From NCBI GenBank assembly GCA_946403085.1, contig CAMIYM010000004.1, positions 62,001 through 126,000 on the forward strand: a stretch of DNA of 64,000 nucleotides. The letters run 5' to 3'. The notes below the pieces were generated by a model, which saw only the letters and a program-made list of their open reading frames with translations, was not told the origin of the DNA and ran no database searches. Source of the DNA: an uncultured Clostridia bacterium (GTDB lineage Bacteria; Bacillota; Clostridia; Saccharofermentanales; Saccharofermentanaceae). Shown in pieces: positions 23,737 through 32,487 of the stretch. Position 1 is the stretch's first letter, and the number at the start of each line of letters is the position of its first letter. Both the position numbers and the translations under genes were made by a program.

Positions 23737-23811
23737 GCAATTATATAATCTCCTCACTTCAAACAGTATTTGCCTGCGGCAAATAACTCGTTCGTGAGAT
23801 TATATAATTGC
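23737..23811. repeat. Hairpin element copy 1 (conserved interior)
   Basis: GCAATTATATAATCTC (23737-23752) and its perfect complement (23796-23811) form a 16- to 18-bp stem. Inside, ATTTGCC (23768-23774) and GGCAAAT (23778-23784) form a second hairpin. The interior from 23755 to 23790 matches the reverse complement of the interior at 26494-26550 in about 28 of 36 columns, while the outer stems differ. It ends 20 nt before the aminotransferase start; no U-tract follows, so it is not a simple terminator here. Confidence 0.75.
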
Positions 23812-23830
23812 TTTACAGAAGGTGTAGAGG

Positions 23831-24985
23831 ATGGATTTCGGATTTGATGAGATAGTAGATAGGAATACGCCGGAGGATATCAAGTATCAGAAGATCGAGG
23901 GGATTGATGACCTCATTCCCATGTGGGTTGCTGACATGGATTTCAGGTGTCCCAAGGAAGTTAGGGATGCTCTTACTGAGATAGCGCAAAGAGGCGTTTT
24001 CGGATACCCTGAAGCAGATGAATCCTACGATAAGGCAGTTACCGGCTGGTATAAGAGAAGATACGGCTGGGATGTTGATTCCAAAACTATAATAAAGCTT
24101 CCGGGAGTTGTTCTCGGCATATCGGATTCGATAATGGCGCTTACAAAAGAGGGCGACAGCATACTTATCTTTGAGCCGCTTTATGGTCCCATTGGCAGAG
24201 CCGTAAAGGGCAGTGGCAGGAATCTTGTCATATCGGACCTTGTCCTGAAAGGTTCCCGCTATGAGATAGACTTTGACGATTTTGAGCGCAAGGTCCGTGA
24301 GAACGACGTAAAGATGCTGATCTTCTGTAATCCGCATAATCCTGCCGGCCGCGTTTGGACAAGGGAAGAGCTCTTAAGAGTAGGCGATATCTGTCTTAAG
24401 AATCATATGATCATTGTCTGCGATGAGATCCATGCAGACTTCGTCTACAGCGGACATAAGCATATACCGATCGCTTCTTTATCAGAAGAATTGAGGAAGA
24501 TAACAGTTACCTGCACGTCTGCCACCAAATCGTTCAACATCGCCGGCATTCAGGCTGCCAATATCGTTATTGCCGATGACACGATGAGAAGGGCAGTGGA
24601 CAAATATGCTCTTACGACAGGTGCGTTCGGATTAAACATAATGGGCCTTGTTGCGACAAGAGCAGCTTATACCTATGGCGATAAATGGATGGACGGGCTT
24701 TGTGAATACCTTAAAGGCAACATCGATCTTGTTAAGGAGCGCCTCGCCGGCACGAAGCTTAAAGTAACAGATATCGAAGGCACTTATCTCATTTGGATAG
24801 ATGCGTCCGGGCTGGGCTTGGAAGACCCTTCGAAGTTTTTCCTCGAAAAGACGCACATCAGGTTTTCCGAAGGCACATTCTTCTCCAAAAAGGCAGATCA
24901 GTTCATCAGAATGAATATCGCTTGCCCCAGAAGCGTTGTAAATGAGGCATTGGACAGGATGCTTAAACTTCCTGAGATCTACTGA
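23831..24985 (+). CDS. MalY/PatB family C-S lyase (cystathionine beta-lyase-like aminotransferase)
   Basis: The 384-residue PLP enzyme has fold-type I motifs: PMWVADMDFRCP at the N-terminus, NPHNPAGRVW, CDEIHADFVY, the PLP lysine in SATKSFNIAG, and a C-terminal IRMNIACPRS with the carboxylate-binding Arg. These match PatB/MalY rather than classical aspartate aminotransferases. It likely cleaves cystathionine or cysteine-type substrates to a thiol, pyruvate and ammonia. AAGGTG and GAGG lie before the ATG. The preceding ABC transporter could import a sulfur amino acid, but this is a guess from position. Confidence 0.88.
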   Translation: MDFGFDEIVDRNTPEDIKYQKIEGIDDLIPMWVADMDFRCPKEVRDALTEIAQRGVFGYPEADESYDKAVTGWYKRRYGWDVDSKTIIKLPGVVLGISDSIMALTKEGDSILIFEPLYGPIGRAVKGSGRNLVISDLVLKGSRYEIDFDDFERKVRENDVKMLIFCNPHNPAGRVWTREELLRVGDICLKNHMIIVCDEIHADFVYSGHKHIPIASLSEELRKITVTCTSATKSFNIAGIQAANIVIADDTMRRAVDKYALTTGAFGLNIMGLVATRAAYTYGDKWMDGLCEYLKGNIDLVKERLAGTKLKVTDIEGTYLIWIDASGLGLEDPSKFFLEKTHIRFSEGTFFSKKADQFIRMNIACPRSVVNEALDRMLKLPEIY

Positions 24986-25031
24986 AAAAGCTTCTATTTC
25001 TTTTAATCAGCTCTTTGTCAGATGTGTTCTG

Positions 25032-25083
25032 TTGACACTATATCGAACTGGTAGTACGATAATTGTACTGATAGTTCGATATA
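25032..25083 (+). promoter_or_regulatory. tetR promoter with 45-bp palindromic operator
   Basis: TTGACA (25032-25037), 17-bp spacer and TACGAT (25055-25060) form the promoter. A symmetric palindrome spans 25039-25083: outer arms TATATCGAACT/AGTTCGATATA (11 bp perfect) and inner arms AGTAC/GTACT, each separated by 3 nt. It covers the spacer, the -10 and the start region, as expected for autorepression by a TetR dimer pair. Confidence 0.75.
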
Positions 25084-25120
25084 AGGGATTCAGAATACAA
25101 GAAAGATGAGGGAAGATTAT

Positions 25121-25729
25121 ATGCGAAAAGCATTAAGGATCGAGATACATACAGCCTCCGTGCTGATGGCGGCAGAAGAACTTTTCGAGAAAAAGGGATA
25201 TGAAGCCACTTCGACAGACGATATCGCAAAGCTCACCGGAATCAGCAAGTCAACGATGTATGCTTATTTCAAGAGCAAGCAGATCATCTGGGATTCGATT
25301 GTTTGCAAGTATATGGAGATGTTTCTTGAGGATGCCAGGAAAGCTGCTGACGGCAAGGGGAGCTTTGAAGACAGGTATTACAAGCTCTGTTTTGATATTG
25401 CTGAGAAGTTTGAAGCACATCCTTTATTCTGCAGGGGGACGCTCGGTAAGATCTCCGTCGATATGGATCAGGAGCTTTATAAGAAGATTTACGATATCGG
25501 CGAACAGACAAATGAGGAGATTGCCAGATTCATCAAAAGCGGCATAGAAGAAGGCAAGGTCAGAAAAGACATCGACATCTATCCGGCGGTCATAATGATG
25601 TGGTCTTCGATATCCGGGATCATTACTATGGCAATCGACAAAGAAGAATACCTGAAACTCAGGTTCAACATGACAAAAGAAGAGTATCTTAAGAAAGCTT
25701 TCAAGATGCTTCTGGAGGGTGCTCTATGA
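25121..25729 (+). CDS. TetR family transcriptional regulator
   Basis: The 202-residue protein has a TetR N-terminal helix-turn-helix (AAEELFEKKGYEATSTDDIAKLTGISKSTMYAYFKSK) and a helical ligand domain. I prefer the ATG at 25121, with GAGGGA 7 nt upstream; an ATG at 25106 would add five residues. A strong palindrome overlaps its promoter, so it probably represses itself and the coupled downstream flavodoxin/ferredoxin gene, with which it overlaps by ATGA. The inducer is unknown. Confidence 0.9.
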   Translation: MRKALRIEIHTASVLMAAEELFEKKGYEATSTDDIAKLTGISKSTMYAYFKSKQIIWDSIVCKYMEMFLEDARKAADGKGSFEDRYYKLCFDIAEKFEAHPLFCRGTLGKISVDMDQELYKKIYDIGEQTNEEIARFIKSGIEEGKVRKDIDIYPAVIMMWSSISGIITMAIDKEEYLKLRFNMTKEEYLKKAFKMLLEGAL

Positions 25730-26487
25730 ATGCGATCTATTTAAGCGGAACAGGCAACACGAAGCATGTGGTGACGTTGCTCTTAGATGAGCTCGGCAAG
25801 GATTCGAGAATCTATTCAATCGAGTCGCCTGACGTTTTGAAGGCTTTTGAAGATGATGAACTGATCCTCGCTTATCCGACGATGTTTTCGAATATTCCGT
25901 ATCTTGTAAGAGACTTTATAAACAGCAACCAAGAAGTCTGGAAAGGTAAGAAGGTCTTTCTGATTACGACAATGGGTCTTTTTGCAGGAGACGGTACAGG
26001 GTGCGCAGCAAGGCTCCTTAAGAAGTACGGCGCGGAGATTACCGGCGGCCTTCAGATTGTTATGCCGGACTCTATTGGTGACTGCAAGGCACTTAAGAAG
26101 ACCAGGGAACAGAATAAGGCGATAATTGATAAAGCTGACTTACGCGTGACACAAGCTGCTAAGCAGATAAGGGAAGATAATTATCCTAGAGAAGGTCTTT
26201 CTTTTGCGGCACACTTGGCAGGATTATTCGGCCAGAGGCTCTGGTTCTACAATAAGACGACAGGTTATAAAGATAAACTCAAGATCGATCCTTCGAAGTG
26301 CATCGGCTGCGGTATCTGTGCGAAGAATTGCCCGACAAAGAATATCAGGATAGAGAACGGCAAGGCTGTAGCTTCCGCCAAATGCACGATGTGCTACAGA
26401 TGCGTGGATTATTGCCCCAAGCAGGCTATAACGCTTCTGGGCAAGACTTTATACGAGCAGCCAACTTACGAGAGAAACAGCAAATAA
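25726..26487 (+). CDS. EFR1 family ferrodoxin (flavodoxin fold plus 2[4Fe-4S])
   Basis: The 253-residue protein starts with a flavodoxin-like fold (YLSGTGNTKHVV as the phosphate loop; LAYPTMFSNIPYLVRDF) and ends with a bacterial-type two-cluster ferredoxin: CIGCGICAKNCP near residue 192 and CTMCYRCVDYCP near 226. This is the EFR1 architecture of anaerobic Firmicutes, thought to shuttle electrons between flavin and iron-sulfur clusters. It is translationally coupled to the TetR gene (ATGA at 25726-25729), so its level is probably set by that regulator. A hairpin with a conserved interior follows the stop codon. Confidence 0.92.
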   Translation: MNAIYLSGTGNTKHVVTLLLDELGKDSRIYSIESPDVLKAFEDDELILAYPTMFSNIPYLVRDFINSNQEVWKGKKVFLITTMGLFAGDGTGCAARLLKKYGAEITGGLQIVMPDSIGDCKALKKTREQNKAIIDKADLRVTQAAKQIREDNYPREGLSFAAHLAGLFGQRLWFYNKTTGYKDKLKIDPSKCIGCGICAKNCPTKNIRIENGKAVASAKCTMCYRCVDYCPKQAITLLGKTLYEQPTYERNSK

Positions 26488-26493
26488 GCATAA

Positions 26494-26550
26494 TAATACC
26501 CCGCACGAGTTTATTGCGTAAGCAATTATTGTCTGAAGTGCGGGGTATTA
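26494..26550. repeat. Hairpin element copy 2, acting as a convergent terminator
   Basis: TAATACCCCGCAC (26494-26506) and its perfect complement (26538-26550) make a 13-bp stem, flanked by further partial pairing (TAAGCA with TGCTTA). The loop carries an inner ATTGC-GTAA-GCAAT hairpin and matches the interior of the element at 23737-23811 in reverse orientation. It lies between the convergent EFR1 and glnS genes and is a good bidirectional terminator. Confidence 0.75.
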
Positions 26551-26557
26551 ATTTTGC

Positions 26558-28219
26558 TTATTCCGGTTTGTAGCTGTCCTTTAAAGATACAGCTCTGTTG
26601 AACACGAGGTGATCGGGAGTTGAATCCTTGGAGTCTGCACAGAAGTAACCTGTTCTTAAGAACTGGAATCTGTCAGCAGGCTTTGTATCCTTAAGGAATG
26701 CTTCGAGCTTTGCGCCCTTGATGATCTCCAGAGAATCAGGATTGATGAAGTCCAGATAGTTGCAGTCAGCAAGGTCAGGCTGCTCTGTGGTAAAGAGCCT
26801 GTCGTAAAGTCTGATCTCACCGTCAACACAGTTGTTGGCATCTACCCAGTGGATTGTGGACTTGATCTTTCTGCCGTCAAGCGTGTTGCCGCCTCTTGAA
26901 TCAGGATCGTATGTGCAGTGAACTGCAGTAACGTTGCCGTCAGCGTCATGATCGCATGAGACGCACTTAACAACATAAGCTGACTTAAGACGAACTTCGT
27001 TGCCGGGGAAGAGTCTGAAATACTTGGGGGCGGGAACTTCCATGAAGTCTTCGGATTCGATCCAGAGTTCTCTTGAGAAGGATACTTTACGCATGCCGGC
27101 GTTCTCATCCTTAGGATTGTTCTCGACATCGAAGTCTTCGGACTGACCCTCAGGATAGTTGTCGATGATGAGCTTTATAGGCTTTAAGACAGCCATGGCT
27201 CTCTGAGCGTGCTCGTTAAGATCTTCTCTTAAGCAGTATTCGAGGAATGCGAAGTCTACAACGGAGTTGACCTTTGCTACGCCGTTCCTGGCACTGAAGT
27301 TATGGATGGAAGCGGGTGTGTATCCGCGTCTCCTGAGACCGCAGAGTGTAGGCATTCTTGGGTCATCCCATCCTGTTACGATTCCTGCCTCGATCATGGC
27401 ACGGAGCTTTCTCTTGGAAAGAACAGTGTGTGTGATGCCGAGTCTTGCGAACTCGATCTGACGGGGCTTGCACTCTACAGAGATATTGTTTACGACCCAG
27501 TCGTAAAGAGGTCTGTGTGATTCGAACTCCAATGAGCAGAGGGAGTGTGTGATGCCTTCAAGCGCGTCTTCGATAGGATGAGCGAAGTCGTACATAGGAT
27601 AGATGCACCACTCGGTTCCTGTTCTGTGGTGAGGGAGGTGATTGATCCTGTAGATAACAGGGTCTCTCATATTGAAGTTGCCGGATGCGAGATCGATCTT
27701 GGCACGAAGTGTCATCTTGCCGTCTTCGAATTCTCCGGCTCTCATTCTCTTAAACAGGTCAAGGCTCTCTTCAATAGGTCTGTCACGGTAAGGTGAGACA
27801 GCAGGAGTCTTGGTGTCGCCTCTCATGTCGTGCATCTGTTCGGGAGTAAGCTCGCAAACATAAGCGATGCCCTTGTTGATGAGCTCTATCGCAAATTCAT
27901 ACATCTTCTCGAAGTATTCGGAAGCATAGAAGAATCTGTCGTCCCAGTCGTGACCTAACCACTTGATGTCTTCCTTGATGGCATCAACGAATTCCTCATC
28001 TTCCTTGGTGGGGTTCGTGTCGTCCATTCTGAGGTTGCAAAGGCCGTTGTATTCTTCAGCTGTACCGAAGTCGATCTCCAATGCCTTTGCGTGACCGATG
28101 TGAAGGTAACCGTTAGGTTCAGGCGGGAATCTTGTGTGGATCTTTTTGCCGTAGACTCTGCCGCCTTCTTTGAGCTCTTCGTCGATTATCTGCTCGATAA
28201 AATTCTTGCTTTCAGCCAT
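26558..28219 (-). CDS. glnS: Glutaminyl-tRNA synthetase
   Basis: The 553-residue class I synthetase has the HIGH motif in [16 protein letters not shown] and the KMSKS-equivalent [14 protein letters not shown] near the N-terminus and the anticodon-binding beta-barrels of the last 200 residues fit GlnRS rather than GluRS. It charges tRNA-Gln directly. GGGAG precedes the ATG. It lies 18 nt downstream of gltX on the same strand, a likely operon. The gene is intact and close to the usual length. Confidence 0.96.
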   Translation of the reverse strand: MAESKNFIEQIIDEELKEGGRVYGKKIHTRFPPEPNGYLHIGHAKALEIDFGTAEEYNGLCNLRMDDTNPTKEDEEFVDAIKEDIKWLGHDWDDRFFYASEYFEKMYEFAIELINKGIAYVCELTPEQMHDMRGDTKTPAVSPYRDRPIEESLDLFKRMRAGEFEDGKMTLRAKIDLASGNFNMRDPVIYRINHLPHHRTGTEWCIYPMYDFAHPIEDALEGITHSLCSLEFESHRPLYDWVVNNISVECKPRQIEFARLGITHTVLSKRKLRAMIEAGIVTGWDDPRMPTLCGLRRRGYTPASIHNFSARNGVAKVNSVVDFAFLEYCLREDLNEHAQRAMAVLKPIKLIIDNYPEGQSEDFDVENNPKDENAGMRKVSFSRELWIESEDFMEVPAPKYFRLFPGNEVRLKSAYVVKCVSCDHDADGNVTAVHCTYDPDSRGGNTLDGRKIKSTIHWVDANNCVDGEIRLYDRLFTTEQPDLADCNYLDFINPDSLEIIKGAKLEAFLKDTKPADRFQFLRTGYFCADSKDSTPDHLVFNRAVSLKDSYKPE

Positions 28220-28237
28220 TTCTCATATTCTCCCAAA

Positions 28238-29689
28238 TCAAAGTCTTGAATAAGCGTATTTAATTCTCTTTAAGGACTCTTCCTTGCCCAAAAGGAGCAT
28301 GACCTCTGCACATCCGCCGGGGGTTACAGCAACTCCTGCAGCAGCGATACGAACCGGCCACATAACAACAGAGTTCTTAACCTCAAGGCTCTCTGCAAGA
28401 GTCTTCATTGCTTCTGTGATCTGATCTCTGTCCCAGTCAAGCTGCTCAAGCACGGGGATGGCCTTTTCGAGCATTTCCTTCGAAGATTCCAGCGTGGACT
28501 TGCTCTTCTTGTGTTCAAAAAGCGCAAGGTCGAAGTCACCGTACTCCTTGATGAATGAGAGCTTCTCGGTGATCTCCGTGAACTTCGCGATCCTGGGCTT
28601 TAAGAGCTCAGCAAGGAGTTCATAGCATGAAGGATCAACACCTGCCTCGTCGTAGTAAGGCTTGGCATGTGTAAGGAACTCTTCGTCTGTCATTGCCTTG
28701 ATGTGTTCCTGGTTGACCCATGAGAGCTTATCGTAGTCGAAGACAGCAGGTGACTTGGAGATACCGTTGATATCGAAAGCTTCGATGAGCTCTTTTAATG
28801 AGAAGATCTCTCTTGTGTCCTTGGGTGCCCAGCCGAGAAGAGCAATATAGTTGATTATCGCCTCGGGGAGATATCCCTCGTTAACGAGATCCATGAATCC
28901 TGTGGAGCCGTGACGCTTGGAAAGCTTGGAAATAACTTCATTGCCTTCCTCATCTACGGACTTGCCCATGATGAGCGGAAGATGGATGTATGTGGGGATC
29001 TCCCAGCCGAATGCCTCGTAGAGGAGGTTGTACTTAGGTGTTGAAGAAAGATACTCGGAACCTCTTACAACATGAGTGATTCCCATAGTGTGGTCATCGA
29101 TAACATTTGCGAAGTTATAAGTAGGGAAACCGTCTGTCTTGATAAGTACCTGGTCGTCAAGATCCTCATTGGGGAATGTGATATCACCGTATACCAGGTC
29201 ATGGTAGGAAGTAGATCCTGTGAGAGGCATCTTCTGACGGATGACATAAGGCATGCCGGCATCAAGGTTCTTCTGGATCTCTTCAGGAGATAAGTCTCTG
29301 CAGTGACGGTCGTAGCCTGTTCCTTCAGGAGCATTCTCTTTTAATGCCTCGAGACGCTCTTTGGTGCAGAAACATCTGTATGCTTTTCCTTGCTCTACGA
29401 GCTGCTCGGCATAAGGCTTATACATTGAGAGTCTTTCGCTCTGGACGTAAGGGCCGTATTCACCGCCGATATCCGGACCTTCATCGTGCTCAAGGCCGGC
29501 GAGCTTCATTGTGTCATATATAACCTGAGTTGCGCCCTCTACATAGCGTTCACGGTCTGTATCCTCGATTCTTAATACAAAAGTACCGCCTTCGTGCTTG
29601 GCTGTAAGGTACTCGTAAAGTGCGGTGCGAAGATTACCGACATGCATAAATCCCGTGGGGCTGGGTGCGAATCTCGTTCTTATTTTCAT
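28238..29689 (-). CDS. gltX: Glutamyl-tRNA synthetase
   Basis: The 483-residue class I synthetase has PSPTGFMHVGNLRTALYEYL (HIGH region) at the N-terminus and KLSKRHG (KMSKS region) near residue 244, plus a helical C-terminal anticodon-binding domain. It charges tRNA-Glu. GAGG lies 7 nt before the ATG. It precedes glnS in the same orientation. With a dedicated GlnRS next door, tRNA-Gln need not be mischarged in this organism, although a GatCAB elsewhere cannot be excluded. Confidence 0.97.
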   Translation of the reverse strand: MKIRTRFAPSPTGFMHVGNLRTALYEYLTAKHEGGTFVLRIEDTDRERYVEGATQVIYDTMKLAGLEHDEGPDIGGEYGPYVQSERLSMYKPYAEQLVEQGKAYRCFCTKERLEALKENAPEGTGYDRHCRDLSPEEIQKNLDAGMPYVIRQKMPLTGSTSYHDLVYGDITFPNEDLDDQVLIKTDGFPTYNFANVIDDHTMGITHVVRGSEYLSSTPKYNLLYEAFGWEIPTYIHLPLIMGKSVDEEGNEVISKLSKRHGSTGFMDLVNEGYLPEAIINYIALLGWAPKDTREIFSLKELIEAFDINGISKSPAVFDYDKLSWVNQEHIKAMTDEEFLTHAKPYYDEAGVDPSCYELLAELLKPRIAKFTEITEKLSFIKEYGDFDLALFEHKKSKSTLESSKEMLEKAIPVLEQLDWDRDQITEAMKTLAESLEVKNSVVMWPVRIAAAGVAVTPGGCAEVMLLLGKEESLKRIKYAYSRL

Positions 29690-29739
29690 ACATAACCTCT
29701 ATTAATAATTTTACCTGAGCGTTTATTTTAACACTTTTG

Positions 29740-29748
29740 TGGTAATAT
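29740..29748 (+). promoter_or_regulatory. Extended -10 promoter of the AroB-like gene
   Basis: TGGTAATAT lies about 54 nt before the proposed TTG start at 29802, in the short region divergent from gltX. A GTG start at 29739 would place the promoter inside the gene, which argues for the downstream start. Confidence 0.45.
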
Positions 29749-29801
29749 ACAATTCGAAAAGAATGCGGTTTTCCGCCATTGAACGAAAGGAGCACTGGAG
29801 C

Positions 29802-30902
29802 TTGGACAGACTTGATTGTAACCGAAGCTACGATTGCTTTACCGGAAGCGGTATAGCAGAAGAGTTTATTGCCGGCTATATTCTTGAGCAGTATGACAAT
29901 GAAGATCTTTCAGACCGTGAGATCAAGGCTGCAATTATCTCTGACAGACAGGTCAGTGCTTACTATTACAACGCTTTTGAAAAGCAGTTCGTCTTAAGGA
30001 ATATCAAGACTTGCCTTATAACCGTTGAAGAGGGAGAGGCAAATAAGAACCTGTCCCAGGTCAATAACGTCGTTAAGGAGTTAAATGACTTCGGCCTTAA
30101 CAGCAATGACTGGATAATCGCATTAGGCGGCGGTTCCGTCCTGGATATTGCATCTTTTTCAGCAGCTCTTTATACAGGAAAGTCCAGATATATAGCTGTC
30201 CCGACGACACTTTCGTCCATGGCTGAGACTTGCTGTTCCGACAGGGCATGCCTTAACTCAGGAAGCCATAAGAATACAGCCGTTATAGGAATATCCCAGA
30301 CTGCCGTATTCGTAGATCCGGTGTTTCTTGCAACTGTACCCAAGAAGTTTATCCCTAACGGTTATTCACAGATAATCAGATATGCTCTGCTTGCTGACTT
30401 CGGCCTTCTTACAGAACTTATCGACATCTCAGGTTCAAGCCACTCTGATATCAGGGTATTCCTTAACCGTGTATATGCGGCAAGGACAGCCATTGATAAG
30501 AAGAATCCGATGCTCCTTACTCTGGGAAGCGAACTGTCGGAGGCTATCGAAGGCTACTTCAGGTTTATGAATTATTCGGAGGGAGAGGCGCTGGCATTAA
30601 GCCTTTATGCCACTGTCCCGGATAAGGCGAGGGCAGCATTTACGGCCATTTATATGAAGCTTGGGCTTCCTACTGAGCTTAAAGGCGTAAGCTTTAATGC
30701 GATAATGAATTCGCTCAGGGATACTTACAGGAAGGGATCCGTATCCAATGACACTCTTGTTTGCTATGAAGAAGTAGACGGGAAGGGAAGTTGGGCCATC
30801 AAAAATCCCTCTACCGAAGAGGCTTTGGAGATCCTCGAAAAGAGACTTAAGAAGATTACAAACAGCTCTTCATCAATTGCCACAAAAGATGACGAGGCTT
30901 AG
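29802..30902 (+). CDS. 3-dehydroquinate synthase-like protein with altered active site
   Basis: The protein (366 residues from TTG at 29802, which has AAAGGAG 9 nt upstream) aligns along the AroB fold: ALGGGSVLDIASFSAALY, VPTTLSSMAE, SHKN, and VDPVFLATVPKKFIPNGYSQIIRYAL. The metal and catalytic residues of AroB are changed. The Glu of G-x-x-E-x-I-K is Gln190; the two His of GHTxGHAIE are Ser243 and Glu247; the His of HGEAV is Glu260. It is therefore unlikely to make dehydroquinate. No aro genes adjoin it; it sits between gltX (divergent) and an M28-like lipoprotein gene. It may be a pseudoenzyme or a relative with another chemistry. Confidence 0.75.
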   Translation: MDRLDCNRSYDCFTGSGIAEEFIAGYILEQYDNEDLSDREIKAAIISDRQVSAYYYNAFEKQFVLRNIKTCLITVEEGEANKNLSQVNNVVKELNDFGLNSNDWIIALGGGSVLDIASFSAALYTGKSRYIAVPTTLSSMAETCCSDRACLNSGSHKNTAVIGISQTAVFVDPVFLATVPKKFIPNGYSQIIRYALLADFGLLTELIDISGSSHSDIRVFLNRVYAARTAIDKKNPMLLTLGSELSEAIEGYFRFMNYSEGEALALSLYATVPDKARAAFTAIYMKLGLPTELKGVSFNAIMNSLRDTYRKGSVSNDTLVCYEEVDGKGSWAIKNPSTEEALEILEKRLKKITNSSSSIATKDDEA

Positions 30903-30919
30903 GGTATAATAGCGTAGTT

Positions 30920-32362
30920 ATGAACAGTACTTTGGTTAAGAGATTATTTGCAACAGCAATGTGTGCCGCGGTCTTTGCACAGCCGCTGCTTTTGACATCA
31001 TGCAAGAATAAGGACAAGGATAAGGGCAAGCCTGCAGATTATGGTACATATGGTGCCGATATCGCGCGTGAGATAGCTTCCCAGTATCCAGACAGAGCCG
31101 CATATTCAGAAGGTGAGAGCCAGACCGGTGCTTACATTGAAGGTAAGATCAAGGAACTCGGATTCACACCTGAGATTCAGACTTTCAAGAAGGAAGGCGA
31201 TGGGAAGACTGAGGCAAAAAGCTCAGCCAATTACATCGTCAAGATTCCCGGAACAGGGTTTTACTGTGCCCAGGATGGCGGCGGCTACGAGATAGAGCAC
31301 AGGGTGGCGATAATCGGTACCCATTACGATGCTGCTATCCTTCCCGAATACAAGCCGAAGACTGATGCCAAGAAAGACAGCAAGGACAGTAAGACAAAGG
31401 AGACAGACACTCCCAAGTATGTCTTCGACGGTATTTCAGATAATGCGTCAGGAACAGCCTGTGTTCTTACTGCGCTTAAAGCATTTAAGGAATATAAGGA
31501 TGTCGGTTATGATGTCTGGTTTGTATTTTTCGGTGCCGGAACAGACAATCACAATGGTGCTGAAGAGTTCTGCAAGGCTCTTTCAAAAGAAGAGTTCTAC
31601 AGCATCGACGTAATGTATAACATAGACAGCCTTTATTCAGGCGACAAAGTGTATGCTTCTTCCGGTTTTAAATCACTTCAGAAGAACAGAAAATATGAGA
31701 TGCGCCGTAAGCTTTATCAGACATACGACGTATGCTTTACGAACACTCTCTATACCAATTACGGTTTTGATCTCTACTATAACGAAGCCTGCATAAAGGG
31801 CCTTGATATTGATGATGACGGTTACAAGGATGTTTTCTCGGAGGTTCCGATCGCTATTTCCGACTATAAAGCCTTCGATGACAGATTCATCCCGATCGTG
31901 TATTTCGAGAGCTTCGACTATAACTACACGAGCATGGAAAAGATGAGGGAGACCAAAAACCTCACATTGCAGGATTTTGATGGTACTGTAAGAGGCACAC
32001 CTGCAGACTGCACAGCATTCCTGGATTCTATCCTTGTTGAAGAGGATAAGGACCGTGATGGAGACGGCGAGATCGACTGTACAGGCGACAGACTCCAGAT
32101 AAGGATCAACTGCGTTGCTTTCATCGTTTGCGAGGCTCTCCTTAAGGGTTCTGACAAGGGTATGACTCCGGCAGAATATGAGGCTTTCAAGATCGAATCC
32201 ACCAGACAGACTTTCTATTCGGAGACGACAAAAGCGACTGAGACATCTGCTTCGTCAGAGACTTCGGATACTTCGGATTCTTTAGATACGTCTGAAACCT
32301 CTGAATCATCTGAATCTTCAGAGTCTTCTGCGACGGCAACCACAAAGAAAGCTAGTAATTAA
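30920..32362 (+). CDS. M28-like metallopeptidase lipoprotein
   Basis: The 480-residue protein has a signal peptide with lipobox LLLTSC (C28), so it is anchored outside the membrane. The M28 fold is suggested by GTHYDA (His-x-Asp), SDNASG and AEEF in the expected order, followed by NIDSLY. The final His of the family is not clear: the SDH-like motif reads SDYKAF and no late His ligand is evident. A 40-residue Ser/Thr/Glu tail ends the protein. There is no ribosome site; TATAAT at 30905-30910 is 9 nt before the ATG, so the mRNA may be leaderless or nearly so. Confidence 0.75.
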   Translation: MNSTLVKRLFATAMCAAVFAQPLLLTSCKNKDKDKGKPADYGTYGADIAREIASQYPDRAAYSEGESQTGAYIEGKIKELGFTPEIQTFKKEGDGKTEAKSSANYIVKIPGTGFYCAQDGGGYEIEHRVAIIGTHYDAAILPEYKPKTDAKKDSKDSKTKETDTPKYVFDGISDNASGTACVLTALKAFKEYKDVGYDVWFVFFGAGTDNHNGAEEFCKALSKEEFYSIDVMYNIDSLYSGDKVYASSGFKSLQKNRKYEMRRKLYQTYDVCFTNTLYTNYGFDLYYNEACIKGLDIDDDGYKDVFSEVPIAISDYKAFDDRFIPIVYFESFDYNYTSMEKMRETKNLTLQDFDGTVRGTPADCTAFLDSILVEEDKDRDGDGEIDCTGDRLQIRINCVAFIVCEALLKGSDKGMTPAEYEAFKIESTRQTFYSETTKATETSASSETSDTSDSLDTSETSESSESSESSATATTKKASN

Positions 32363-32443
32363 TACCTTCCCGGCTACTTTGTGAGCGGCAGGGATATTAT
32401 TTGTTCCTATCTTACAATTTTACTCAAATCTTCTTTTTCCTTA

Positions 32444-32452
32444 TGTTATACT
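32444..32452 (+). promoter_or_regulatory. Extended -10 promoter of the cdaA-cdaR fusion gene
   Basis: TGTTATACT lies 35 nt before the ATG at 32488 and is followed by the ribosome site GGAAGAAGG. Confidence 0.5.
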
Positions 32453-32487
32453 GAATAAGATAAGCGTAAGGAAGAAGGACACGATTG

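Noticed and set aside
23737..23811. Hairpin copy 1 as an ordinary terminator of the ABC operon
   Set aside because: The stem is AT-rich and no U-tract follows; it ends just before the next ribosome site.
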